Assembly: GCF_003462685.1 (NCBI RefSeq)
Contig: NZ_QRVE01000002.1
Location: 136,247-200,246 of the forward strand
Direction of reading: 5' to 3'
Length of the DNA stretch: 64,000 bases
Source: Collinsella sp. AF23-4AC
GTDB taxonomy: Bacteria > Actinomycetota > Coriobacteriia > Coriobacteriales > Coriobacteriaceae
The notes under the pieces are model-generated. The model was given only the letters and a program-made list of their open reading frames with translations. It was not told the origin of the DNA and searched no databases. Position 1 is the first letter of the stretch; every line of letters starts with the position of its first letter. Of this stretch, positions 36,563-44,816 are shown one piece after another. A program made the translations under genes and the position numbers.

Positions 36563-37348
36563 ATGATCGACCTGAGAGAGTACTATCTCGATAACATTTC
36601 AGAGAACGACTACTACTATCACTTTTTCTCACTTATCGAAGGCGTGAACAGAACTTACAACGTCTTCTACGGGAAGGATGAGACACAGGGATTCGAGTTC
36701 CTAGTCCACGACGAGATAGAAGCGATAGAGAAGTTCCGGCAGCTGTGTCAACCAGAAAACGAGCCGAATAGGAAAGAGGACAGGTGCTGGTTCTATGTCG
36801 TCGCCTACTATCTGAACGCACACGGCTATATCATCGATCAATTCCCCGACGTACTGCGCAGGCCCCCGAAAGAACCATCCAGTTTTACATACGGGACAAT
36901 CAGGGACAGAGCCATATCGCTTGGGCTCGACGATGATGGCACGGTACGCTGGGCGACCCGCCGCGCGATGGTTGCCGACATGACCTTCGTGCGCAAGGCG
37001 TCCTCGGTGGCAATCGGCGATAATCTGAACAAGAGGATCCAGCTCATCTCCGCAGGCAATTCGCGATTCGAGGAGATGGAGGACAACGAGAAGCTCAGGG
37101 AGATCGCGAACCTGATCGAGAACCTGCTGAAAGAGAACGGGAAGTTCATACAACCTGACTACTCGAAGGCGACGCTTGGACTCGTCGACGACAATACGGT
37201 GAAGAGCTTCAGATACAAGATCCAGTGTTTCAGGCACTCGAGCAAGGAATCACTGGAAGAGAGAGCAAGGCTAACCGATGGACAAAAAAGGTTCCTGGTC
37301 GACTTCGGCGTGACAATCTGCAAGGCAATTTACTCTCTCGTCGAATAG
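36563..37348 (+). CDS. Hypothetical protein in defence island
   Basis: A 261-aa soluble protein that I do not recognise. It starts MIDLREYYLDNISENDYYYH, rich in Tyr and acidic residues, has a helical charged middle (LREIANLIENLLKENGKFI) and ends with a helix FLVDFGVTICKAIYSLVE. No nucleotide-binding or nuclease motif is visible. The only GGAG is 14 nt before the ATG, so expression may be weak or the start elsewhere. It is the only plus-strand gene in the island and is flanked by gene-poor stretches. Confidence 0.6.
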   Translation: MIDLREYYLDNISENDYYYHFFSLIEGVNRTYNVFYGKDETQGFEFLVHDEIEAIEKFRQLCQPENEPNRKEDRCWFYVVAYYLNAHGYIIDQFPDVLRRPPKEPSSFTYGTIRDRAISLGLDDDGTVRWATRRAMVADMTFVRKASSVAIGDNLNKRIQLISAGNSRFEEMEDNEKLREIANLIENLLKENGKFIQPDYSKATLGLVDDNTVKSFRYKIQCFRHSSKESLEERARLTDGQKRFLVDFGVTICKAIYSLVE

Positions 37349-37624
37349 CGCCATTCGCGCCGCCTCTCCCGTTGTCAACGATAGCCGCAGCTCTTGTTTC
37401 CATGCGAATTAACAAAACGAAGACGAAATAATCAACCGAAGATGAGGAAAGTCATGTTCGCTTAAAAGCGGCTTAGAATTTCGCCATCATGTGTATTAGC
37501 CGATTTAGGCCACGCGTATTGGGCTAATAAACCATTCGACCAATTAAGCTAATTGCTTTGTCACTGGCATGCGAGCAGTTTAATCAAGACGACAAGAGCG
37601 CGCTCAGATTGTTGTCTGCAGTAG

Positions 37625-38329
37625 CTAGCCAAGTATAGATACCATCCTGTTTCCAAATTCGGTCCTACGATAAACCCTTTCTTCTTTCTCAATTTCGTCG
37701 GGATCGTCGAAGATGAGCGTCGTATCTACTACGTCCCACTGCTGCCGATGGATATCCTCAATCAGCAATCCCAGCCCGGTTAATCGAAGAAGAACTTCTG
37801 CATCTCTGCCTCTGAGCGTCTGAAAAGTTTCCTTTTCTCGAAGCATTTCGTAGTCTCCAGGTAGAAATCTGTCCAAAGTCTCTGCAAACAAACGAAGATC
37901 GTCCCAGCTAATTTCTTTATCTAGGTAGGCCTCATAAATCTTTGCTAGTCGCCGCGCTTTGTCCTCCTCAATGTATCTTTCGAGCAGGATAAGCAGGTAC
38001 TCAATATCGCGCTTCCTATTTGACTCTTCAAAGTATTGTTTGTACTTGTTCCATGAGCCATTTTCAAAAGAGTCGCGGTTGAACTCATCGAGGAAACACG
38101 CATACTTCTTCAGCAGATGCGCATTGTGGATATTGTTTCCGATTTTGTTGATGCTCACTAGGCTTGAGATGACGGGGATGTCCTTCAAGAACTCGTTTTG
38201 GAGAATTTCGTCCAGGCCAACCTCTGCGATATTCGAAATAAGTTCGAGAGAGTCGCTGCAAATAGTCGGCCTTGCGTCGTCTTGCAAGCGCGATAGACCG
38301 GCCTTAGTTGATTCCTCTGCGTTTGCCAT
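37625..38329 (-). CDS. Hypothetical protein in defence island
   Basis: A 234-aa soluble protein of unknown function. The N-terminal third contains LKDIPVISSLVSINKIGNNI, a short hydrophobic stretch followed by a helical region with many Lys/Glu (YLLILLERYIEEDKARRLAK). The C-terminal ~70 residues (LRLTGLGLLIEDIHRQQWD ... YRRTEFGNRMVSIL) have the look of a winged helix. AAAGG is placed 8 nt before the chosen ATG, 15 nt inside the longest frame. Composition is slightly AT-rich compared with housekeeping genes. Confidence 0.6.
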   Translation of the reverse strand: MANAEESTKAGLSRLQDDARPTICSDSLELISNIAEVGLDEILQNEFLKDIPVISSLVSINKIGNNIHNAHLLKKYACFLDEFNRDSFENGSWNKYKQYFEESNRKRDIEYLLILLERYIEEDKARRLAKIYEAYLDKEISWDDLRLFAETLDRFLPGDYEMLREKETFQTLRGRDAEVLLRLTGLGLLIEDIHRQQWDVVDTTLIFDDPDEIEKEERVYRRTEFGNRMVSILG

Positions 38330-38403
38330 AAGATTACCTTTCATAATAATTTGCCAGTTTTGGCATGCGTTTGCAGCGCCGCTTTTCTGAAAGTGGCTCC
38401 GAT

Positions 38404-38640
38404 TTAAATGCCATCCCCCGAATAAGCGCTCAGGTTCGATTCAACAAGTGCATTGGTTGAAAAGAGCTTTAGACCCCCTTCGAGGTAAAAGTCGCTTGTG
38501 CAGAGCAACCAAATCATCTTGTCGAGCTTGTAGGCAGTGGCCTCGGGGTCCACGCCGCCCTTCCGCGCCGCGCGCGCGGCTTCGAAATAGCAACGAGCCA
38601 CTTCGACCTCGCTGTCAGTGGTAGCGTAAAACTGAACAGT
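38404..38640 (-). pseudogene. Probable 5'-truncated gene fragment
   Basis: The minus-strand frame ending at 38404 encodes about 80 credible residues (YFEAARAARKGGVDPEATAY, KLDKMIWLLCTSDFYLEGG). Its 5' extension to 38739 overlaps a plus-strand fragment with better codon usage. The simplest reading is a gene that lost its start at a junction near 38640-38655. Family not recognised. Confidence 0.45.
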
Positions 38641-38649
38641 ATTCAGTAG

Positions 38650-38787
38650 GCCGTTGACACAAACATCGACGAGCGGCTGCTGAACAAGCCCGAGGACCTG
38701 TTCAGGGCGATGCAGCTCGAGCTCATGGAGCTGCACCACGGTTCGCCCTCGACCGTCTTCTGCACGCAGTGCAGGTCGAAGGGCTAG
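38650..38787 (+). pseudogene. C-terminal gene remnant of host-like composition
   Basis: The plus strand is open from 38650 to a stop at 38785-38787, encoding about 45 GC-rich residues including LLNKPEDLFRAMQLELMELH and a CTQC motif, with a GC-rich hairpin-like segment behind it. No start or ribosome binding site is visible. It looks like the tail of a chromosomal gene whose front was replaced by island DNA. Confidence 0.4.
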
Positions 38788-38831
38788 GCAGGAGCCCCGA
38801 GGCTTTTCCTAATTCTAGGTGTTAAAGTCGA

Positions 38832-41800
38832 TTACTGCCTGCCGTGGAATAGCCTCCACTTTTCGTCTTCGATGTCTCTTTCAATTGATGACTTCACTTT
38901 TGACAGCCATTCTCTGTGTTTTAAATATGCAACACCTGCGGGCAGCTGAGCAGCAATCGAGTCAATCGCCTCAATCTCCTTGAGCTTTGCTGGAATAAAG
39001 CCTTTTTCAGGGGACCCGCTCATTGAAGATCGACGGAGATCCAAATGGTTGATCGATATCCCGTCTTTATCGAGCGTCAGAATGAGGGTGATAGCCCTAA
39101 TCCTCGTCTCGTCATTGCAATCGGACAAGGCCCAGCTAATTCTATCGAGGCTATTTGCGTCGGCGATCCTTTCGCGGATGGTATATTCCAAGCGCTCCCA
39201 AAAAATATCGCTCGAGAGCGCATTTGCGTCATGAACGGGAAACAAAACGGCTATTTCAAGCCTGCCGAGTGGTTCGCTCAGCGCTTCATCGATCATTGCT
39301 TTCAGCAGATTCCAGGCATGATCATCCTGGACGGTCCAAAACGAGCTGATTCTTCGCAGGAGATCGTGCCTTTGTCGGTAGTCGAGGTTGGCAACGTACT
39401 CCAAAAAACGGTCAATCATTGAGCTGTCAAGGCGTAAAAGGCAGCGTAGGAAAGCGAGGTTATAGTCGAAAGTAGGATATCCTTCAAGTGCGAGAAAATA
39501 CAGGTTGACGGCCGGTGAGGGATTGGATTCGAAGTACGAATCTAGAGCGGAGACGCGCTTTTCGTCTCCGCAGTTGCCGAAAAACCGCCAAACCCCATCA
39601 TTGTGTATATGTTCGGAAAGCCAAGAAGCATATTTGAGGATATAGCCAGGATGCTTTGGCTCGACCATCTCCAAATCTTCCAAGCAGAGATGCGTTCTGC
39701 CGTCATCGAGTCTTGCGAGAATTTCGTCGAGCTCCTCCTTGTCGGGCCCGTTCTTTATTGCTAGCAAATCAAGATAGTCAAACAGGGCCGGATGGTCACT
39801 CACGTCGATCACCGCGCCCAGCTCGTTTCTAAGGACCTTCCTGCCGATGGTTTCAGCAAGATGATCAAGTGCTTCGTACGGGACAGGGATCGTCGAGGGC
39901 GACGAAGCGATATTGCGTGCGATTATGCTTGAGGCAGTATCTGGGGTCCTTTTGGCGATTTCCAGAAGGACTTTTCCGATAGCCCTGCCCGACTCCCACT
40001 CTTTATCGGAAATCTCATAATCTTCGGCTAGCTTTCCCAGGGCTTCGGTCAGTCGTTCTAGCGGTAACTCTTCCGCGGATATCCTCGGTTCTTTCTCTAC
40101 GAGAGACTCGGAGTTCTCCAGACCAAGTGCGTCGAATGCGCTCTGGCGGAACCCATCGAGGCTCAGAGGGGGATTCTGCGCGCATGTTTCGTAAATCTGG
40201 TTGATGCTTAAGCTGCATAAGAGATCGATTGTCGAGTCTTCGGTTATATATTTGGGGAATAGCTCTTCAATCCTCGAGAGCACCGAATACATGTTTTCTG
40301 CGTACTCCGCTTCAGGTTCTTTGCCATAGAACGAGAAGTGCTGCCGAAAAGTGGATTTAACTTGCCTGCTGAATTCGGTTTCGACCAGAACGGAGAGCGC
40401 CCGGAAGCAATGGGCGTGGAGCTCGGCCAGCTCTGATGTGAAATTGAAGGTCAAAGTGTTGTATGTGTACGTTATGCCGTTTTGACAAACGCGCTGGGCC
40501 CTTGAAGAGAGGTATGAACTCGTCAAGACGATCAGACATGCTGCAACATTGCGGGAATGCGATTGTTGATATTTTTGAGCGAGGGCATCGAGTTTGCTGT
40601 TTTCCAAATCGAATCCCGTACGATCGAGATCGTAAGCGAAAGCGCCGTCCGGCCCGCATGCCCAGTTGTACTCGGCCGCTCGCTCGGTGCCTCTTTCTAC
40701 ACACTTCACGAACAACTCGGAGGCTGTTTGCGAATACTCGCTTGAGTTCATCAGGGATACAGAAATTTGCAGGGGCATAGATCCGTCGGATGTCGAATTC
40801 ATGCCGAGAATTTCTTCCGATACGTCAGCGCAATCAGCGTTTTCGATGCGGTTTGAGGCAAAGGCGAGCGCCTGTATGGGGAGGAATTGATTGAATGTGA
40901 CTATGAACTGATCGGCAATTCGCGCATCCCGATTCTTTATTTCATCCCAAGCTTTCTCGCATTCCCTTCGAAGGTAGTCGTACACGCTCGCACTTCCGCA
41001 CACTTCAGCCATTGACTTGGCGGCTTTGAGATACGGCGCGTTCGGCATTTCTGCGGTATGCAGAATGAAATCCGCAAAACTGCCGTTCCCTTCTTTTGCG
41101 AAGTGGCGGCATATCAAGAAGTCGCGAAGATTCTGCTCTTCCATTCTTATGGCTAGCACGCCATCGGCGGAGGTAAGGATCGTGACAATTTCCTGGTCGT
41201 TCAATCTGGATGCAAAATCCCGAATCTCGGCGTCGTCGTACCCCAGCCCCAAGAGTTCCTCGTAACAAGGGTCTCCTTCAATAAGATCGCAGCAGTCGTA
41301 GATTGCAAGGTTCTCTGCGAGACGCTGCTCCCTGCTGGAGTACCCAGCTAAAGCAGAATTCATATAGATGTTCAAAAGATCGTATGGCTCTTGGATGGCT
41401 TCGAAATTGCCGTCTGCTATGGGGCTTGCTGCCATGATAGCCAAGCGCAGGTTTCCGTTTGCGATTGCCGATACTCTCTCCCTCAGTGCTATGTTTTTTA
41501 TGTTGTATTCGGTCTCGAGTATCGCTTCTATATTTTCCGCGGTTAGAGGCTCCAGCTCTATTTCTCTGAAATTTAGATAACTGCCGATTTTTGCGGTCAA
41601 CTCGCTTCGGTGCATCTTCCTGCAGGTGAGGACAATCTTTAGCTTTTTGTTTTCCAAACAGATTCCCAGCAAGTGCTCAAGTGACAGGTTGCCGTTTGCA
41701 TCATCGACTAGAAGGATAATGTTTTCCGACTCCGACAAAATCAGCTCGATATCATCGTCGAGATGCGATGAATACCTAGAGTCCAAGATAAGAAGATCCC

Positions 41801-42488
41801 ATTGATGCCGTTTGCTGAATGAGAGGCATGCGTCGAGGGCGATCTTGGTTTTCCCCGATCCAGACTGCCCCTGAATCACCACTGCCTTGTTTTGCTCTAT
41901 CGATTCGACGATGACTGAAAACTCGGAATCCCTGTGCATGAGGAGCTTCGACAGGTCGGTTGAGAAACGGTCGTTCAGGCTTCGCTCGATGAAGCGGTCT
42001 GGGGCGATGAATGATCCCTTTCCGAGTGGAACGCCCAATACCGTATGCGCTAGCGCAGGGTATTTTCCATCAAGGTCGCTCGCAATTGTCTCTGGCCCGA
42101 TTATTTCTATCCGTGGATCGATGGCACGGACCTCCTCGAGTACCAAAGGTGAAAGGCGAAAGTATGTGTGGCACAGGATGATTCGATCTATGAGTTGCGG
42201 ATTGATTCCGGTTTTGCTCCTGTCGAGGCAGTCTTTAGCATCATTTAGCAGCTTATTGCGGATGTCGGATTTAGAGGTTGTGTATGCCGCGAAGAGGTAG
42301 TGTCCATTCTCTCCTACGGAGTACATGTCTGGCACTCCGGTCGTGGTTTTATCCGTGCCGCATTGGGATCCTAATTCAATGATGTTGTTAAGCGAATATC
42401 TCCTATATAGATACTGATTTGCTAGTGTTTGAAAACGCCCGCCTTCGATCTGCCTTAGCTCTTCTTGGATCTGATTTATTTGGGACAT
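38832..42488 (-). CDS. STAND-like P-loop NTPase with N-terminal nuclease-like domain (Avs-type)
   Basis: A 1218-aa single-gene candidate defence protein. Residues ~1-150 follow a PD-(D/E)xK/Mrr-like pattern (CGTDKTTTGVPDMY, D54; then YLFAAYTTSK with K73), although the expected Glu two residues before the Thr pair is Ala. The NTPase core has Walker A GQSGSGKT (207-214), Walker B IILLVDDA (257-264) and an LTCR sensor (287-290). About 800 helical-repeat-like residues follow, a probable sensor region. This order (effector, STAND NTPase, sensor) is that of antiviral STAND proteins. GAGGAG precedes the ATG by 4 nt. Confidence 0.75.
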   Translation of the reverse strand: MSQINQIQEELRQIEGGRFQTLANQYLYRRYSLNNIIELGSQCGTDKTTTGVPDMYSVGENGHYLFAAYTTSKSDIRNKLLNDAKDCLDRSKTGINPQLIDRIILCHTYFRLSPLVLEEVRAIDPRIEIIGPETIASDLDGKYPALAHTVLGVPLGKGSFIAPDRFIERSLNDRFSTDLSKLLMHRDSEFSVIVESIEQNKAVVIQGQSGSGKTKIALDACLSFSKRHQWDLLILDSRYSSHLDDDIELILSESENIILLVDDANGNLSLEHLLGICLENKKLKIVLTCRKMHRSELTAKIGSYLNFREIELEPLTAENIEAILETEYNIKNIALRERVSAIANGNLRLAIMAASPIADGNFEAIQEPYDLLNIYMNSALAGYSSREQRLAENLAIYDCCDLIEGDPCYEELLGLGYDDAEIRDFASRLNDQEIVTILTSADGVLAIRMEEQNLRDFLICRHFAKEGNGSFADFILHTAEMPNAPYLKAAKSMAEVCGSASVYDYLRRECEKAWDEIKNRDARIADQFIVTFNQFLPIQALAFASNRIENADCADVSEEILGMNSTSDGSMPLQISVSLMNSSEYSQTASELFVKCVERGTERAAEYNWACGPDGAFAYDLDRTGFDLENSKLDALAQKYQQSHSRNVAACLIVLTSSYLSSRAQRVCQNGITYTYNTLTFNFTSELAELHAHCFRALSVLVETEFSRQVKSTFRQHFSFYGKEPEAEYAENMYSVLSRIEELFPKYITEDSTIDLLCSLSINQIYETCAQNPPLSLDGFRQSAFDALGLENSESLVEKEPRISAEELPLERLTEALGKLAEDYEISDKEWESGRAIGKVLLEIAKRTPDTASSIIARNIASSPSTIPVPYEALDHLAETIGRKVLRNELGAVIDVSDHPALFDYLDLLAIKNGPDKEELDEILARLDDGRTHLCLEDLEMVEPKHPGYILKYASWLSEHIHNDGVWRFFGNCGDEKRVSALDSYFESNPSPAVNLYFLALEGYPTFDYNLAFLRCLLRLDSSMIDRFLEYVANLDYRQRHDLLRRISSFWTVQDDHAWNLLKAMIDEALSEPLGRLEIAVLFPVHDANALSSDIFWERLEYTIRERIADANSLDRISWALSDCNDETRIRAITLILTLDKDGISINHLDLRRSSMSGSPEKGFIPAKLKEIEAIDSIAAQLPAGVAYLKHREWLSKVKSSIERDIEDEKWRLFHGRQ

Positions 42489-42812
42489 TTTGCTCCTCGC
42501 GATAAATTCGCCTTTTGATTTCTCTTTTCTTACTCTAGTCCGCCTACCTCAGCAAGCCTTACAAGCTCGAGGGACGAGTCGACGACGTCCTCGAAGTCAA
42601 GCCCCGCCGCATAGGCCCTCGGATAAGGCGAGCGGAGGGCGCGTGACCCCGTCGGAAATGGCCGCCGTTAGGTGCGTGTTCGAGAGCTGCGCGGCGGAGC
42701 TGGATGGAGCCTGGGCAAGGCATTAGGGCATCCTCGTCCTTGTCGTAAGACTGCCATTAGAAGATTTCTGCAAATCCTAAGCCACGTTTCAACTTGGCAA
42801 CAGCTGCGGATC
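42489..42812. other. GC-rich junction stretch with coding fragments
   Basis: Between two island NTPase genes lies a high-GC segment (about 42530-42725). The minus strand can be read as AYAAGLDFEDVVDSSLELVR, with a plausible coding look but no start. The plus strand also has a short open tail (MAAVRCVFESCAAELDGAWA). It is best described as debris of a chromosomal gene; no intact gene is seen. Confidence 0.4.
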
Positions 42813-44648
42813 CTAGATATCGGCAAGACATTCGAGACTCTTGGATATGGCGTCGAAATAGATCCTTTGGTAATACTCCATGGTCTCGACCTTGCCGATC
42901 TCCGATCCGAGCCTCTTGGCCCAAGCTACGAGGGCCTTCCTGTCCTCGCCCTCGAGCGAGGCCGTGCACGACCTCATGTGGTCGCCCGGAAAAAGGACAC
43001 TGTGCACAAGCCGAATATCTTCGGGAGGCATCTTCTCCATCGCCCTCGCGAGGAGGGAAGTGTCGAGGGAAATGAGCGACAGGATGGGTTCCGACCAGTC
43101 ATCTGATTTCGAGAAAGCCAGATAGAGCTTCGTCGCGAATTGGTCGGGGGCGTTTATCAGGACGTTGCCAAGAGACTCCGACTCCCGTTCGCGTAGCGTC
43201 GTCAAGGCGAGCTCCCTCAGCCTGTCGACCTCCTCCAAAGCCGGAATCTCATGCGCTTCGCTCGAGTCGAAAGGGATCTCCTGCCATTCGACTCGATTCT
43301 TTCCGATTGACCTCACTGCAGACTCGGGATCCCGTCCAATGGAGGATTCCATCGCCTTGACGAGCGGCGCGACCCCTTCGGGAAAGGCGTCAGCAAATTC
43401 CCCCGCAATGCCTTTGACGGCACGCAGGACGTCGGGATAGACGTCGAACGACAAGCCGCGGCTCCCGTCCCCGGGGACAATCCCGGCGACTAAAGTCTCC
43501 ACCATGCCAAGGACATCGGCATCGCGGAAAGTGGCGTGTCTGATGCCTTCGATACATTCAATAGCTTTCCGCGCGGCCGGCCCGTCGGGATGAAAGGTCG
43601 CAAGGTAATCTTCCAGGCAGGAACGAACATGCTTGGAATCGACCCCCTCACACCTCTCGAAAAAGCGGGGGATGAAGTCCAGAGCGGCGTATTTGAGCCG
43701 GCGCGACTCGAAAATGCCACCCCTAAGGATGGAATCCTCCCGGCTTGACGGAGGCCCGATGCGCATCCCCTTCGCCGCCCCCGCTGCAAAGCCGAAAGCC
43801 TCTTTGAAAACTGCCCTGGCAGACTCCGGGTCGGTGGGTTCAGCGAAGAACCCGGATTCCTTCATCCCGACCAGCACGGGGCGCATCTTGCTGAGGGATC
43901 GCAAGTTCGGCGATTCGCTTCCTTCAATCGCCGAAACGGCGTCCTCGAGCGCGCCTGGGTAGATGCCGCCCAGCACGCCTCCCAGAACGCGTTCCACAAC
44001 CGAGCCGACCGAGGGCCTGAACCGGCACTTCCGCCAGACGGTCTTCTCGATGAGGCTCTCGTACTCCCTGGTCGTCCCCTTCTCCCCCTTCGGTCCTAGC
44101 CCTTTCCTCCACTCATCCTCGTTGCAGACGAGGAGGACCTTCTTCCTGCAGCCAACGACGAGGTGGTCGACCGCCCCGAGCAGCTCGCGAATGCCCATGT
44201 CGCACCTCTCCACGTCGTCTATGACGAGGAGGGTCTCGGGGCCGATGATGAGGTTCACGGCATTCAGCGGCGCCATCTTGAGATCGACGCCCGCCTTCTT
44301 CTCCAGCTCCCTGATTTTTTTCCCGAGGAACGATATTCCCGTGTCCTTGGCGAACCCGACGAGTGAATCCCACCTGCCCCTCTCCCCGCCGGCCGCGCAC
44401 CCTATGGCGTATTTCGAGATGAAACCAGACTCAATCGCCCCGCAGAGCTCCGCTAAGTCCTTGGCGCCGTAGGCGGACGCCACCACGACGGGATGCCGGC
44501 TCTCATCCTCCTCCAGCTTCTCGGTCAGTGCGTGCTCGACAAAGTAGGTTTTCCCGCATCCCCATTCCCCGGTAAGCATGAGGGCGTACGAGTTCTCCTT
44601 GTCCTCGATGTACTCCCTCACGACGCCGATGATGTCATCCTCGTTCAC
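42813..44648 (-). CDS. KAP-type P-loop NTPase
   Basis: A 611-aa protein with the KAP NTPase pattern: Walker A TGEWGCGKTYFVEH (residues 27-34 for GEWGCGKT) and Walker B LLVIDDVERC (140-149), a variant of the DD.DR signature. A sensor-like KVLLVCNEDEW and a ~400-residue helical C-terminus follow. Unlike classical KAP proteins I see no transmembrane insertion. I choose the GTG at 44648 because AAGGAG lies 8 nt upstream and the frame before it reads as an unrelated Gly/Arg-rich peptide; the longest frame begins at 44777. KAP ATPases occur in defence islands. Composition is GC-rich, unlike the STAND gene. Confidence 0.72.
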   Translation of the reverse strand: MNEDDIIGVVREYIEDKENSYALMLTGEWGCGKTYFVEHALTEKLEEDESRHPVVVASAYGAKDLAELCGAIESGFISKYAIGCAAGGERGRWDSLVGFAKDTGISFLGKKIRELEKKAGVDLKMAPLNAVNLIIGPETLLVIDDVERCDMGIRELLGAVDHLVVGCRKKVLLVCNEDEWRKGLGPKGEKGTTREYESLIEKTVWRKCRFRPSVGSVVERVLGGVLGGIYPGALEDAVSAIEGSESPNLRSLSKMRPVLVGMKESGFFAEPTDPESARAVFKEAFGFAAGAAKGMRIGPPSSREDSILRGGIFESRRLKYAALDFIPRFFERCEGVDSKHVRSCLEDYLATFHPDGPAARKAIECIEGIRHATFRDADVLGMVETLVAGIVPGDGSRGLSFDVYPDVLRAVKGIAGEFADAFPEGVAPLVKAMESSIGRDPESAVRSIGKNRVEWQEIPFDSSEAHEIPALEEVDRLRELALTTLRERESESLGNVLINAPDQFATKLYLAFSKSDDWSEPILSLISLDTSLLARAMEKMPPEDIRLVHSVLFPGDHMRSCTASLEGEDRKALVAWAKRLGSEIGKVETMEYYQRIYFDAISKSLECLADI

Positions 44649-44710
44649 CTTGGTCGCTCCTTGTCCGCCATCGGTTTCCACCCTTACCTTTCCTATGGCC
44701 AGGCGAGAGC

Positions 44711-44815
44711 CTACTCCAGCGCTTTCGGATCCCATTCGAACCCTTCGGCCTGCCGCCTTATCGCCGGGTCGATGCACTTCTTGACGAGCTCAAGCGCCGC
44801 GGCCGCGCGGTGCAA
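44711..44815 (-). pseudogene. C-terminal gene remnant between KAP and GmrSD genes
   Basis: About 33 GC-rich residues (HRAAAALELVKKCIDPAIRR ... FEWDPKALE, then stop) read in the minus strand directly behind the GmrSD stop. The upstream part of the frame is AT-rich 3'-end DNA of the GmrSD gene in another phase. The remnant is thus cut exactly at the GmrSD boundary, marking a recombination junction. Confidence 0.5.
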
Positions 44816-44816
44816 G

